DNA from: DSUN01 sp035527715
Lineage (GTDB): Bacteria > Planctomycetota > PUPC01 > DSUN01
Length of the DNA stretch: 19,995 nt
Assembly (NCBI GenBank): GCA_035527715.1
Contig: DATKZY010000192.1
Coordinates: 1-19,995 of the forward strand
Reading direction: 5' to 3'
Every line of letters begins with the position of its first letter. Position 1 is the first letter of the stretch. Position numbers and translations under genes: made by a program. Below are positions 1 through 7,124 of the stretch, one piece after another. The notes under the pieces were generated by a model. It did no database searches. It had not been told where the DNA came from and worked only from the letters and a program-made list of their open reading frames with translations.

Positions 1-155
1 CCTTCGGAGGCTCAGAACGCGGCCACCTGTCTCGAAGGAGATTACACGCACCCGCGCGCGCCGCGGCGCTTGACTTCCCGACCGTTTTGCGTTTGACTCG
101 CAGGCGGACCGAACGGCTCTCCTCCGCATTCCCTTCCGGGCGAAAGGAGAAGACG

Positions 156-2999
156 ATGGGGTTTCTCGCGAACAGGGCGATGGCGCTCGCGGCGTTGGCC
201 GGGCTCGCCGCGGGATCGGCCGCGACCGCCGCGACGCCGAGCGCGGCGGACCTCTCGGGCAGGCTCGGGGCAGAGAACGGCGTGTGGGCCCTGCTCGGCG
301 ACAAGGGCGCCCAACTGGCCCTCGACCTCGCGAAGGGCACCACGCGGACGCTCTTCGTCCAACTGGCCACCCAGGAGGACTTCCTCGCCGCCGCCAAGGC
401 CGCCGACGCGGCAGGGCTCCTCGGCACCCGCGTGTTCGTGGCCCGGGGCACGCCGGCCCGCATCGGGCTGGCCGACAACGTGGCCGACGCCGTGGTCGTC
501 CTCGACGCCGCGGCGGGCACGCGGGCCGAGGCCCTCCGCGTCCTGCGGCCCGAGGGCAAGGCCCTCGTCGGCGACGAGATCGTGTCCAAGCCCTTCCCCC
601 AGGGCGTGGACGACTGGAGCCACCACTTCCACGGCCCCGACAACAATCCGCAGTCCCTCGACACGGTCGCCCGCGCGCCCTTCCTCACGCAGTTCGTCGC
701 CGCGCCGCGCTACGCGCCTGCTCCGCAACAGGTCGTGGCTTCCGCGGGCCGCCTGTTCATGGCCTTCGGCCACATCGCCTGGCACCAGCGCGAGGAGGAC
801 GTGCTGGACACGCTCATGGCCGTCAACGCCTACAACGGCACCGTGCTCTGGAAGAAGCCGCTGCCCAGCGGTTTCATGGTGGACCGCTCGACGATGATCG
901 CCACGCCCACGGCCCTCTACGTGGCCGACGACAAGTCGTGCAAGCTCCTCGACCCCGCCACGGGCGAGGTGAAGGACGAGATCGCCGTGCCCGCCGACCT
1001 CTCCGACGGCACCTTCTGGAAATGGATGGCGATGGAGGGCGGCGTGCTCTACGCCCTCGTGGGCAAGCCCGAACCGCCCGACCCCGTGGCCAAGTGGCGC
1101 AGCACCCGCCACGGCTGGCCCTGGGGCGGCATCTCGAAGGGCTACAACGACCGCGACCTGCCCTGGGGCTTCGCCCGCACCGTCCTCGCCATTGACCCGA
1201 AGACGAAGAAGGTCCTCTGGCACCGCCAGCAGGACCCGCCCATTGACGCCCGCGCGACCTGCCTGAAGGGCAGCCGCCTCTACATCGGCCACTACGGGCA
1301 GTTCCTCGCCTGCCTCGACGCCAAGACGGGCAAGGACATCTGGCGCCGCACGGCCGAGAAGGACCCCGACCTCTTCAAGGCCATCGGCCCCTATCGCCCC
1401 GGCCAGGGCTACGTGCAGGGCTGGCGCACCCAGGCCTACCTCAAGTGCACCGACCAGGCGCTCTACTTCGTCGGCCCCCAGGTGCCCTGGCTCAGCGCCG
1501 TGTCGGCCGCCGACGGCCGCTTCCTGTGGAAGCACAACGCCATGGACCTGCACATCGTAATCCGCGGCGACGGCCTCTACGTCATCGCCGCCCAAAACAA
1601 GCCGAAGGACACGAAGAAGCTCAACCCCCTCACTGGCCAGGTGGTTGCCGAGTACGACACGCGCCGCCGCGCCTGCACGCGGGCGACGGGCAGCGCCGAC
1701 GGCATTTTCTTCCGCGCCCACGAGGGCTCGGGGCGGCTCGACTTCGCCTCGGGCAAGACCCAGTGGATCTCGCCCATGCGCCCCTCCTGCCACGTGGGCG
1801 TCATCGTCGCCAACGGCCTGTGCACCTGGATTCCCTGGACGTGCGACTGCAACCTCCAGATGTTCGGCCTCATCGCCCTCGGCCCCGCCGGCGACTTCGC
1901 CTTCGGCCAGAAGGCCAGCGCGCAGGAGCGCCTGGAGAAGTTCGCGCCCGATGCCGAGCTCAAGGGCCTGGACGTGGCGGCGGCCGACTGGCCCGCCTAC
2001 CGCGGCAACAACGCCCGCACGGCCACCACCAAGGCCGCGGCGCCCGACTCGGCCGACATCCTCTGGATGACCAGCCGGCCGGCGCTGCCGACCGCGCCCG
2101 TCGTCGCGGGCGGCCTTGCCTTCGTCGGCGACGCCACCGGCGTCGTCCGAGCCCTCAACCTCGTCGCGGAAAAGGTCGAGTGGACGGCGTACACGGGCGG
2201 GGCGATCGCATTCCCGCCGGCCATTGCGGGGGGCAGGGCATTCGTCGGCTCCGCCGACGGCTATGTGCATGCCTTCGAGGCGGCCACGGGCAAGCCCCTC
2301 TGGCGGTTCCGCGCCGCGCCCGTCGAGCGGCGCATCCCCGTCTACGGAGCGCTCCGCAGCACCTGGCCCGTCGCGTCCAGCCTGCTCGCGGACGGCGGCA
2401 CGGTCTACGCCGCGGCGGGGATGACCGACTTCGACGGCACCCACCTCTACGCCCTCGACGCGGCGACCGGCCAGCTCAAGTGGCAGAACAACACTTCGGG
2501 GCACCTCGACCCCTTCTCGCGCCGCGGCGTCGCCTGCCAGGGCGAACTGCTCCTGCACCAGGGGACCCTATACCTTGCCAGCGGCAACTACGTGTCGCCC
2601 GCTGCCTTCGACGCCGCCACCGGCGAGTGCCGCACCGCCCCGCCCCCCACGATGGGCACCACCGCGGTCCGGGGCCGCGAGCTTCAGCTTGCCGGCAACG
2701 CCGTCAAGGTCTCCGGCCAGCCGCTCTACTCGAAGCCCGGCTACGTAGTCTTCGACGGCTCGTGCCAATGGCAGCCGATGGTCGTCGCCGCCGCCAACGC
2801 CAGGGTCTCCCTCGTCGCCCGCAAGGGCGAGGCTGGCGAGTTCTGGGCCATCGTCGCCACAAAGCCCGATGGCTCCGAGCTTTGGGCACACCCGCTGCCT
2901 TCCGAGCCGGTCCGCTGGGGCATTGCCCTCGACGCCCGCAGCCGCATCGTCGTCACCCTTCGCACCGGCCAGCTCCTCTGCCTCGGCAAGAAGCAGTGA
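156..2999 (+). CDS. Exported PQQ-type beta-propeller protein with vestigial methyltransferase-like N-terminus
   Basis: The product is about 947 aa. I chose ATG 156, not the upstream in-frame ATG at 87, because an AAAGGAGA Shine-Dalgarno lies just before it and the protein then opens with a signal-peptide-like stretch (MGFLANRAMALAALAGLAAG, cleavage near ATAA/TPS). Residues ~30-150 keep the cadence of a class I SAM-methyltransferase C-half (LADNVADAVVVLD, then EALRVLRPEGKALV) but no clear GxGxG SAM loop, so catalysis is doubtful. A junction motif, DDWSHHFHGPDNN, follows. The remainder carries repeated propeller blades (for example NGTVLWKKPL, TGKDIWRR, TGQLKWQN, TGKPLWRF), as in PQQ-binding-like proteins. 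Known for the family: periplasmic or surface proteins of planctomycetes, often near sulfatases or glycosidases, with function mostly unproven. PQQ binding cannot be confirmed from the sequence. No partner gene is adjacent; the next 187 bases are non-coding. Confidence 0.85.
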   Translation: MGFLANRAMALAALAGLAAGSAATAATPSAADLSGRLGAENGVWALLGDKGAQLALDLAKGTTRTLFVQLATQEDFLAAAKAADAAGLLGTRVFVARGTPARIGLADNVADAVVVLDAAAGTRAEALRVLRPEGKALVGDEIVSKPFPQGVDDWSHHFHGPDNNPQSLDTVARAPFLTQFVAAPRYAPAPQQVVASAGRLFMAFGHIAWHQREEDVLDTLMAVNAYNGTVLWKKPLPSGFMVDRSTMIATPTALYVADDKSCKLLDPATGEVKDEIAVPADLSDGTFWKWMAMEGGVLYALVGKPEPPDPVAKWRSTRHGWPWGGISKGYNDRDLPWGFARTVLAIDPKTKKVLWHRQQDPPIDARATCLKGSRLYIGHYGQFLACLDAKTGKDIWRRTAEKDPDLFKAIGPYRPGQGYVQGWRTQAYLKCTDQALYFVGPQVPWLSAVSAADGRFLWKHNAMDLHIVIRGDGLYVIAAQNKPKDTKKLNPLTGQVVAEYDTRRRACTRATGSADGIFFRAHEGSGRLDFASGKTQWISPMRPSCHVGVIVANGLCTWIPWTCDCNLQMFGLIALGPAGDFAFGQKASAQERLEKFAPDAELKGLDVAAADWPAYRGNNARTATTKAAAPDSADILWMTSRPALPTAPVVAGGLAFVGDATGVVRALNLVAEKVEWTAYTGGAIAFPPAIAGGRAFVGSADGYVHAFEAATGKPLWRFRAAPVERRIPVYGALRSTWPVASSLLADGGTVYAAAGMTDFDGTHLYALDAATGQLKWQNNTSGHLDPFSRRGVACQGELLLHQGTLYLASGNYVSPAAFDAATGECRTAPPPTMGTTAVRGRELQLAGNAVKVSGQPLYSKPGYVVFDGSCQWQPMVVAAANARVSLVARKGEAGEFWAIVATKPDGSELWAHPLPSEPVRWGIALDARSRIVVTLRTGQLLCLGKKQ

Positions 3000-3027
3000 G
3001 CGAGCGCCTCACTTGGCTCCCCCGCCC

Positions 3028-3072
3028 TCAGATGATCAACCTGTGCCGCTCGGCCACCGGTTGATCATCTGA
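3028..3072. repeat. Palindromic repeat A1 (14-bp arms)
   Basis: TCAGATGATCAACC (3028-3041) is perfectly inverted as GGTTGATCATCTGA (3059-3072) around a 17-nt spacer. It begins 29 nt after the stop of the beta-propeller gene. There is no T-run after it, so a classical intrinsic terminator is unlikely, but it could end or stabilise the transcript. It shares its 11-bp core with the next palindrome. Confidence 0.8.
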
Positions 3073-3134
3073 TGCCGTGTCCTCAAGTGACCACCCCGAC
3101 AGCACTTATGCCACACCGCCCCCACCTCAGACGT

Positions 3135-3175
3135 TCAGATGATCACTTCTCCCTCCTCTGGATTTGATCATCTGA
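3135..3175. repeat. Palindromic repeat A2 (11-bp arms)
   Basis: TCAGATGATCA (3135-3145) is inverted as TGATCATCTGA (3165-3175) around a 19-nt spacer. The arm sequence is the same as in the palindrome at 3028-3072, so the core occurs four times, alternating in orientation, within about 150 bp. Flanking CG dinucleotides extend the pairing with a one-base bulge. The rest of 3000-3186 shows no gene. Confidence 0.75.
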
Positions 3176-3186
3176 CGCCCCCAGAA

Positions 3187-4199
3187 CTACGAACCACGTC
3201 GCAACCTATTGGTAGTTCGGCCTTTAGGCCGTCTTCTCCTCGCTTTGAGCTGCGGAGGAGGCGCGTCGCCCCCCTCGCCCCCGCCGGGCAGGCCGTAGCT
3301 CCCGTCGCCGGGCTCGAGGTCCACCACCGCGTCCACGCTGGTGGACTGGCCGTCGTCGTCCGTGGCCATGACGGTGAGGATGTTGGTGCCCGCGTAGACG
3401 TTCACGCCGTCAATCACGAACTCGCCGCCGTCGTTGGTGCCCTGCACCTCGCCGCAGGAGACGCTCGCCGACGCGTCGTCCACCGTCCCGAGGATCTTCA
3501 GCCGCGGAGCCGCCGCTTCCGCGGCTGGCCGGGGAGGGTTGGAGGGGAAAGCGTTTCCTCTCCAAGGGGTGACAGCGGAGCGACGCGAGCCGGCGCAGCG
3601 TCGCGCAGCACAAGAGGGGCGGAGCCCCTATTGGAACTTCGTGAGGCTTTGCGAGCGAAGTTCGCCTTGGCCTGCTCCTCGGTGGACTGCTCGGAGAACA
3701 CGATGCTCGTGATCGCCAGGACGGGCGGCAGGCTCCGCACGACGGTGATCGAGGACTCGCTCTCGTGCCCCACGCCGTCGCGGGCCACGGCCGTGACCGT
3801 GTTCTCGCCTTCCGTGTCCAGCGGCACGTCCACGGCGGTGAACGTCTCCCCGTCAATCTCCGCGGGAATGCCGTTCACCTTCACGTCGTAGAGCGTGGCG
3901 TCGGAGGCCGTTCCGCTCACCGTGATGAACCTCGTGTGGACCTTGTCGTTGTTCTCTGGCGAGGTGATCTCGACCTCGGGGTCCAGGGTGTCACGGACCA
4001 CGGACACGCTGTCGTAGCCCGAGCGGCCCACGGCGTCCCTCGCTTCTACCAGTATATTATTGCTCCCCTCGGCATTCAGGGGGACTCCGACGGCGACCCA
4101 GTAGTCGCCGTACAGCTCCGCCTCGATGCCGTTCACCTTCACCCACTGGAGCGTCCCGTCCTCGACCACCCCGGAGACGTCCATGCTCGTCGCCAACAA
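3187..4199 (-). pseudogene. Broken gene for tandem Ig-like (glucodextranase-B-like) repeat protein
   Basis: Two reading frames together spell three similar beta-sandwich repeats. Repeats 1 and 2 are in the frame 4199-3498 (VSGVVEDGTLQWVKVNGIEA and VSGTASDATLYDVKVNGIPA, each followed by VPLxxEGxNxxxxxARDxVG). Repeat 3 is in the frame read from 3501 to 3187 (LKILGTVDDASASVSC, then AGTNILTVMATDDDGQ). Between repeats 2 and 3 lies a hairpin-rich stretch whose length is not a multiple of three, which shifts the frame. The first repeat starts abruptly directly after the TGA of the neighbouring gene, with only a TTG for a start, so the 5' part also appears to be missing. Such repeats usually occur in large secreted or surface proteins. 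G+C is high, like the host genes and unlike the gene immediately upstream. Pseudogene status is inference from the frame break and the missing N-terminus. Confidence 0.65.
3500..3663. repeat. Hairpin-rich insertion of about 158 nt
   Basis: Four inverted repeats are packed side by side: AGCCGCGGA/TCCGCGGCT (3500-3526); TTGGAGGGGAAA/TTTCCTCTCCAA with one mismatch and a GCG loop (3539-3565); GCGACGC/GCGTCGC in the middle (about 3580-3604); and GAACTTCG/CGAAGTTC (3634-3663), with AGGGGC/GCCCCT between. It separates the second and third Ig-like repeats and throws them out of frame. If the original text read ...AKAN-LKILGTV..., the inserted part is 3502-3659. No ORF of its own is recognisable. It may be a small non-autonomous repeat element or a structured RNA. 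Confidence 0.55.
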
Positions 4200-5078
4200 T
4201 CACTTCTCGAGCCGCAGGGGCAAGTCAGCTTTCGGCAGAGGACTGTCTTCCACGAACATAGGCAGGACGTCACCTCTGAGCACCTTGACGTGTTCTAGCT
4301 CTGCCTGAAGCCAGTGGGCGAAGTCTTCAGGCTTCACAATCGTCTTTCTCCTCACAAGCTCATCGATGAGCTGTTTCTCAATGACCTTGCATCGAGCGGA
4401 GGCCAGCAGATCCTCCTCAATAGTTGCAGCGATCCTGTCGGCGGCGTACGATCTGAACGCCTCCCGTGTCCTGTAATCACGCTTCAACCTGGCCCAGTCC
4501 TGAGGTGGGACCACATTCTTGAAGTATTGATCATGCAGTGACTCCGCTGCCTTGGGGTCTTTCAGATAGAACCCCAGTAGGCAGACATCGAGCGGTATCC
4601 CATCACCGGGCTCGATCTGGGTAGAACCAAGTTCCTCGAGGTTCTTCCTGATTCTGTCTGCGCGTATCTTGGCCCCGTCGAAGATCTCGGGAAACGACTC
4701 TGCACTTGCGGCGCGCTTCTCGGCCTGGACCTTATCGCCATCGAGCTTCAGAGCAAACCGGGTTGCCCAGTACTCAAGAATGGCCATTCTGACGGCCCCC
4801 TGAAAGCTCCCGTACGATGCCTGCCACTTCTGGGCAAGCGCAATCCTGCGTTCCTCGGATGTCATTAGCGGATGTATGATGAATGGTACGGTGTCTTCGG
4901 GGAGAAGCGCTTCCACGGGGGCGCCACGGTACGTCGCGACTACAGTCTGCTTCACGCGAAGCTCAGAGGCCCTGGCAAGGCATCTTGTGCCGAACACGTA
5001 CCACAGAGCTACGGCAGTTTGCAGGATGAGCATCGGGGCCATGCAAGTGACGCAACGGTTGGACTTCTGAAATCGCAC
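4200..5078 (-). CDS. Hypothetical single-span membrane protein, lower G+C
   Basis: This is 292 aa if read from GTG 5078, which has an AGGAG 9 nt upstream; a TTG at 5102 is also possible and would overlap the preceding gene. A hydrophobic segment near the N-terminus (APMLILQTAVALWYVFG) suggests a membrane anchor or uncleaved signal. The rest is a charged, mostly helical domain (for example EERRIALAQKWQAS, VIEKQLIDELVRRK) that I do not recognise. The Shine-Dalgarno overlaps the stop codon of the upstream ORF, so the two are probably co-transcribed and coupled. Codon use is visibly less G/C-biased than in flanking genes, suggesting a different origin. The stop TGA at 4200-4202 is followed in the same frame by the Ig-like pseudogene. 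Confidence 0.6.
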   Translation of the reverse strand: MRFQKSNRCVTCMAPMLILQTAVALWYVFGTRCLARASELRVKQTVVATYRGAPVEALLPEDTVPFIIHPLMTSEERRIALAQKWQASYGSFQGAVRMAILEYWATRFALKLDGDKVQAEKRAASAESFPEIFDGAKIRADRIRKNLEELGSTQIEPGDGIPLDVCLLGFYLKDPKAAESLHDQYFKNVVPPQDWARLKRDYRTREAFRSYAADRIAATIEEDLLASARCKVIEKQLIDELVRRKTIVKPEDFAHWLQAELEHVKVLRGDVLPMFVEDSPLPKADLPLRLEK

Positions 5079-5091
5079 TGGCTTGTTCTCC

Positions 5092-5370
5092 TCACTCTCC
5101 AAAGGGCGGGGTCTGCACCTGCGGGCGCATTTCTTTGGGCATTTCCTTCCTCTTGAGTGTCGCTTCCGCGGTACCCTTCAGTTCCTCATAGAGCTTCCCC
5201 TGTGCAGCGTCATTGAGCCATAGCCAAATGTCGTTCGAGAATCTGGCCTCGCACCCAACCTGTCTCCACACGCCCTGCCACGTCATCCCGTTCTCGTCGA
5301 TGGTTCTTCTGGATGGCGCGCCACGGAAGAAGTGCGTTCCTTCACTAGCATCCTCGTACCAGTGGGCCAC
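5092..5370 (-). CDS. Hypothetical protein, probably 3' part of an interrupted gene
   Basis: Read from GTG 5370 this gives 92 aa (VAHWYEDASEGTHFFRGAPS ... TPPFGE). The frame stays open upstream with protein-like sequence (RFNWNYQNYVTRKIQ, about 5433-5389) until it runs into the repeat array that begins near 5451, so the true N-terminus has probably been cut off by the REP/RAYT unit. No good ribosome binding site precedes GTG 5370. The sequence is rich in W, Y and N and lower in G+C, like the gene downstream, whose start is 14 nt after this stop. I do not recognise a family. Confidence 0.45.
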   Translation of the reverse strand: MAHWYEDASEGTHFFRGAPSRRTIDENGMTWQGVWRQVGCEARFSNDIWLWLNDAAQGKLYEELKGTAEATLKRKEMPKEMRPQVQTPPFGE

Positions 5371-5450
5371 CGCTCCAAGGGTCGCAGACTGGATCTTCCG
5401 AGTAACATAGTTCTGGTAGTTCCAGTTGAACCTGGCCGTGCTGCCCGGGC

Positions 5451-5566
5451 GGTGGGGCGGTGTGCCTGGGGCGGTGTGCCTGTCACACCGCTGACATGGT
5501 GGGGCGGTGTGCCTGGGGCGGTGTGCCGGGCGGTGTGCCTGTCACACCGCTGCACCGCTGACATGG
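5451..5566. repeat. REP-like array with GGGCGGTGTGCC units
   Basis: A 47-nt unit (5451-5497) is repeated from 5498. The second copy carries an extra GGGCGGTGTGCC inserted at 5528-5539 and a duplicated CACCGCTG near 5553-5560. In all, GGGCGGTGTGCC or its T-extended form occurs five times. Two hairpins of GCGGTGTG-5 nt-CACACCGC lie at 5471-5491 and 5530-5550. The array ends 22 nt beyond the stop codon of the transposase gene. Confidence 0.8.
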
Positions 5567-5587
5567 AAGTCGCCGCGCACAATGAGG

Positions 5588-6319
5588 TTACGACGACGCA
5601 TGTCGTTGCTCCTTCAGCGGGTCGCCCAGGCGCGGGCCGGAGACCATGAGCCCGGGGCCGATGGGCCGATGCTCCAGGCTGCGGCCGGGTCGGTCGAGCC
5701 CAAACCTGGACTCATTCCTTCGGATGAATCTCGGGCCGCCGACAAAGTAGGTGGTCGCCAGACTCCGCGGGGGCCGCGTCGCCTCGTCGGCCAGAAGCTC
5801 CGCATACGCGCGATAGCGCCCCGCCGCATCCCTCGCAAGCCCGAGGTAGAGCGGGTGGAAGTCCAGGCACTCGCCATCCTCGTCCCGCACGGCCCGGTGG
5901 GCGCTCCAGGGGTAGTCCAGGGCCGACGCCACGGTGCCGGCCCGAACGGGGTTGAGGTCCACGTAGGCCATGGCGCGGAGGAAGTAGGTTGCGTCCTCTA
6001 TGATGGTGCTGCGGTAGCGCCCCTCCCAGAGGTGGCCGTGGCGCCCTTCGGCCCGGTTGAACTCCCGCGTGAACGTGGTGCCGAGCCAGTGCATGAGCTT
6101 CGGCAGCGTGGCGTCGCCGCGCACCTCGAAGAGCAGATGCACGTGGTTCGTCATCAGGCAGTAGTGGTACAGGGCGATGGGAAACTTGCCGCGTGCGCGC
6201 TGGAGTACGTCGAGGAAGCGCTCGAACGAGGGGGCAGTGAAGAGGAACTCGCGGTTGTTGCACCGCAACGTCACGTGGTGGAGGGCGCCGGCATAGGTGA
6301 ACCGTGGCGGGCGTGACAC
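5588..6319 (-). CDS. REP-associated tyrosine transposase (Y1_Tnp, IS200-like HUH)
   Basis: This is 243 aa from GTG 6319, chosen because GGAG lies 7 nt upstream and the protein then opens VSRPPRFTYAGALHHVTLRC, the usual start of this family. It is a single-strand DNA transposase/nickase. The HUH motif is in YHYCLMTNHVHLL; the C-terminal half has the family-typical FNRAEGRHGHLWEGRYRS and YFLRAMAYVDLNPVRAG. The catalytic tyrosine cannot be assigned with certainty from sequence alone. Family members act on hairpin-forming REP sequences, and inverted copies of such a repeat flank this gene. Length is normal for the family and no frameshift is seen, so it may be active. A longer ORF reaches 6385 but lacks support for an upstream start. 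Confidence 0.88.
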   Translation of the reverse strand: MSRPPRFTYAGALHHVTLRCNNREFLFTAPSFERFLDVLQRARGKFPIALYHYCLMTNHVHLLFEVRGDATLPKLMHWLGTTFTREFNRAEGRHGHLWEGRYRSTIIEDATYFLRAMAYVDLNPVRAGTVASALDYPWSAHRAVRDEDGECLDFHPLYLGLARDAAGRYRAYAELLADEATRPPRSLATTYFVGGPRFIRRNESRFGLDRPGRSLEHRPIGPGLMVSGPRLGDPLKEQRHASS

Positions 6320-6357
6320 GCGATGTCTCCGTGGGCAGATTGGCGGGGCTCTCATGC

Positions 6358-6385
6358 AGTATAGCGCAATGGCCAGGGAATACAA
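6358..6385 (-). promoter_or_regulatory. Possible weak promoter of the transposase gene
   Basis: On the minus strand, TATACT (6363-6358) lies 16 nt from TTGTAT (6385-6380). The -10 matches 5 of 6 consensus bases and the -35 only 3 of 6. It is about 40 nt upstream of the chosen GTG. The remainder of 6320-6482 holds no gene that I can see. Confidence 0.3.
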
Positions 6386-6482
6386 GAAGGCTCACCCCGG
6401 TTGTTCGCCCCAAGGCACAAGGCATCCCTATGGGCAACCCGTTGACATGCCTCGCCGTAACACGCTGGTATCACAGCGCTTA

Positions 6483-6505
6483 CATGTCAGCGGTGTGACA
6501 GGCAC
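6483..6505. repeat. Right-hand inverted REP copy
   Basis: This is a perfect reverse complement of 5476-5498. Unlike the left copies it lacks the distal GCGGT arm, so only the ACACCGC-side half of the hairpin is preserved. It marks the right limit of the transposase unit. Confidence 0.75.
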
Positions 6506-6564
6506 GAATGGAGAGACGTATGGCGACCGTCTGTACCGGTACGCTTCCGCAGGCCCTCTTGCGC

Positions 6565-6593
6565 TTGACAAAGGAGATAGGGGATGATATAAT
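6565..6593 (+). promoter_or_regulatory. Consensus sigma70-type promoter
   Basis: TTGACA (6565-6570), a 17-nt spacer, and TATAAT (6588-6593) are a perfect match to the housekeeping consensus, in a locally A+T-rich stretch. The predicted transcript starts near 6600, about 50 nt before the HTH gene at 6651. It should drive the four-gene operon 6651-9074. No obvious operator palindrome overlaps it. Confidence 0.8.
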
Positions 6594-6650
6594 ATGATAG
6601 CCAGTAACAGATGAAGTCCTTGCCCGGCCTCTTTTCAGCAGGGGAACCCA

Positions 6651-7112
6651 GTGGACGAGTCGAAGATGGCAGACGACGATGTGACTTCTGAAGCCCCAAA
6701 GCGTTGGTACACGATCCCCGAGGCTGCCGAGTATCTCGGCGTGAGCGAGCCGACGATTTTCCGCTGGATGCGCGATGGCCGCCTGTCGTTCCTCAAGATC
6801 GGCGGCTCGACGCGCTTCACGCAAGAGGGCCTCGACGCCGTGATCGAGAAGACCACAGGGTCGCTGGAGGCCGAGGCCGCTGCCGGCCGCTGCGCCGCCT
6901 GCGGCCACAGCATGCTCGTCGAGGGCAACGTGCAGGGCACGGGCCGACTCTACTTCCGTCCCGAGAAAACCCGTTTCTGGGTTTTCGCCGAGGCCATGGT
7001 GCCGATCCGCGCCCGTGTCTGCACCGCCTGCGGCCACATCCAGCTTCGCGCCGACACCGCGAAGCTCAGCCGCCTGCTGCCCAAGAAGTCCGAGATGCCT
7101 GAGACCCCGTGA
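6651..7112 (+). CDS. Excisionase-family HTH protein with C-terminal zinc ribbon
   Basis: This is 153 aa from GTG 6651 (AGGGG 6 nt upstream); ATG 6666 is a possible alternative. Residues ~19-66 are a MerR/excisionase-type winged helix-turn-helix (YTIPEAAEYLGVSEPTIFRW, then GRLSFLKIGGSTRF), which reads DNA. The C-terminal part has two CxxC pairs, C81/C84 (CAACG) and C124/C127 (CTACG), spaced as in a four-cysteine zinc ribbon. Fusion of this HTH to a zinc ribbon suggests a transcription regulator rather than a phage excisionase. It is the first gene after a consensus promoter and ends 12 nt before the radical SAM gene, so it probably regulates its own operon (inference). Confidence 0.8.
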   Translation: MDESKMADDDVTSEAPKRWYTIPEAAEYLGVSEPTIFRWMRDGRLSFLKIGGSTRFTQEGLDAVIEKTTGSLEAEAAAGRCAACGHSMLVEGNVQGTGRLYFRPEKTRFWVFAEAMVPIRARVCTACGHIQLRADTAKLSRLLPKKSEMPETP

Positions 7113-7124
7113 GGGGGACGCGCG

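Larger units (their letters stand above)
5451..6505. mobile_element. REP/RAYT-type unit: Y1 transposase between inverted repeats
   Basis: A single Y1 (HUH) transposase gene on the minus strand lies between a repeat array (5451-5566) and one inverted copy of the same repeat (6483-6505). The shared 23-bp stretch, 5476-5498 against 6483-6505, is a perfect inverted match (core GTGCCTGTCACACCGC). Left copies can fold into a hairpin with 8-bp arms (GCGGTGTG/CACACCGC). This is the arrangement known for REP-associated tyrosine transposases. The exact ends are not certain; no target duplication was found. Confidence 0.65.

Noticed and set aside
42..2558. 838-aa open frame on the minus strand
   Set aside because: It mirrors the beta-propeller gene; composition is G/A/R/V-rich low-complexity with no motif, as expected opposite a G+C-rich gene.
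1445..3064. 539-aa open frame on the plus strand inside the beta-propeller gene
   Set aside because: It is arginine/proline-rich frame-shifted text of the real gene and starts internally without a ribosome binding site.
4200..4202. Selenocysteine or readthrough TGA
   Set aside because: No family knowledge supports a Sec position here and no selenocysteine-insertion hairpin was recognised; a junction of unrelated DNA is simpler.
3187..5440. Remains of an RHS/polymorphic toxin gene
   Set aside because: Ig-like repeats do occur in such proteins, but no RHS/YD repeat, core motif or toxin domain is recognisable.
5451..5566. CRISPR array
   Set aside because: The units are adjacent or nested without unique spacers, there are no cas genes, and the repeat matches the transposase flank.
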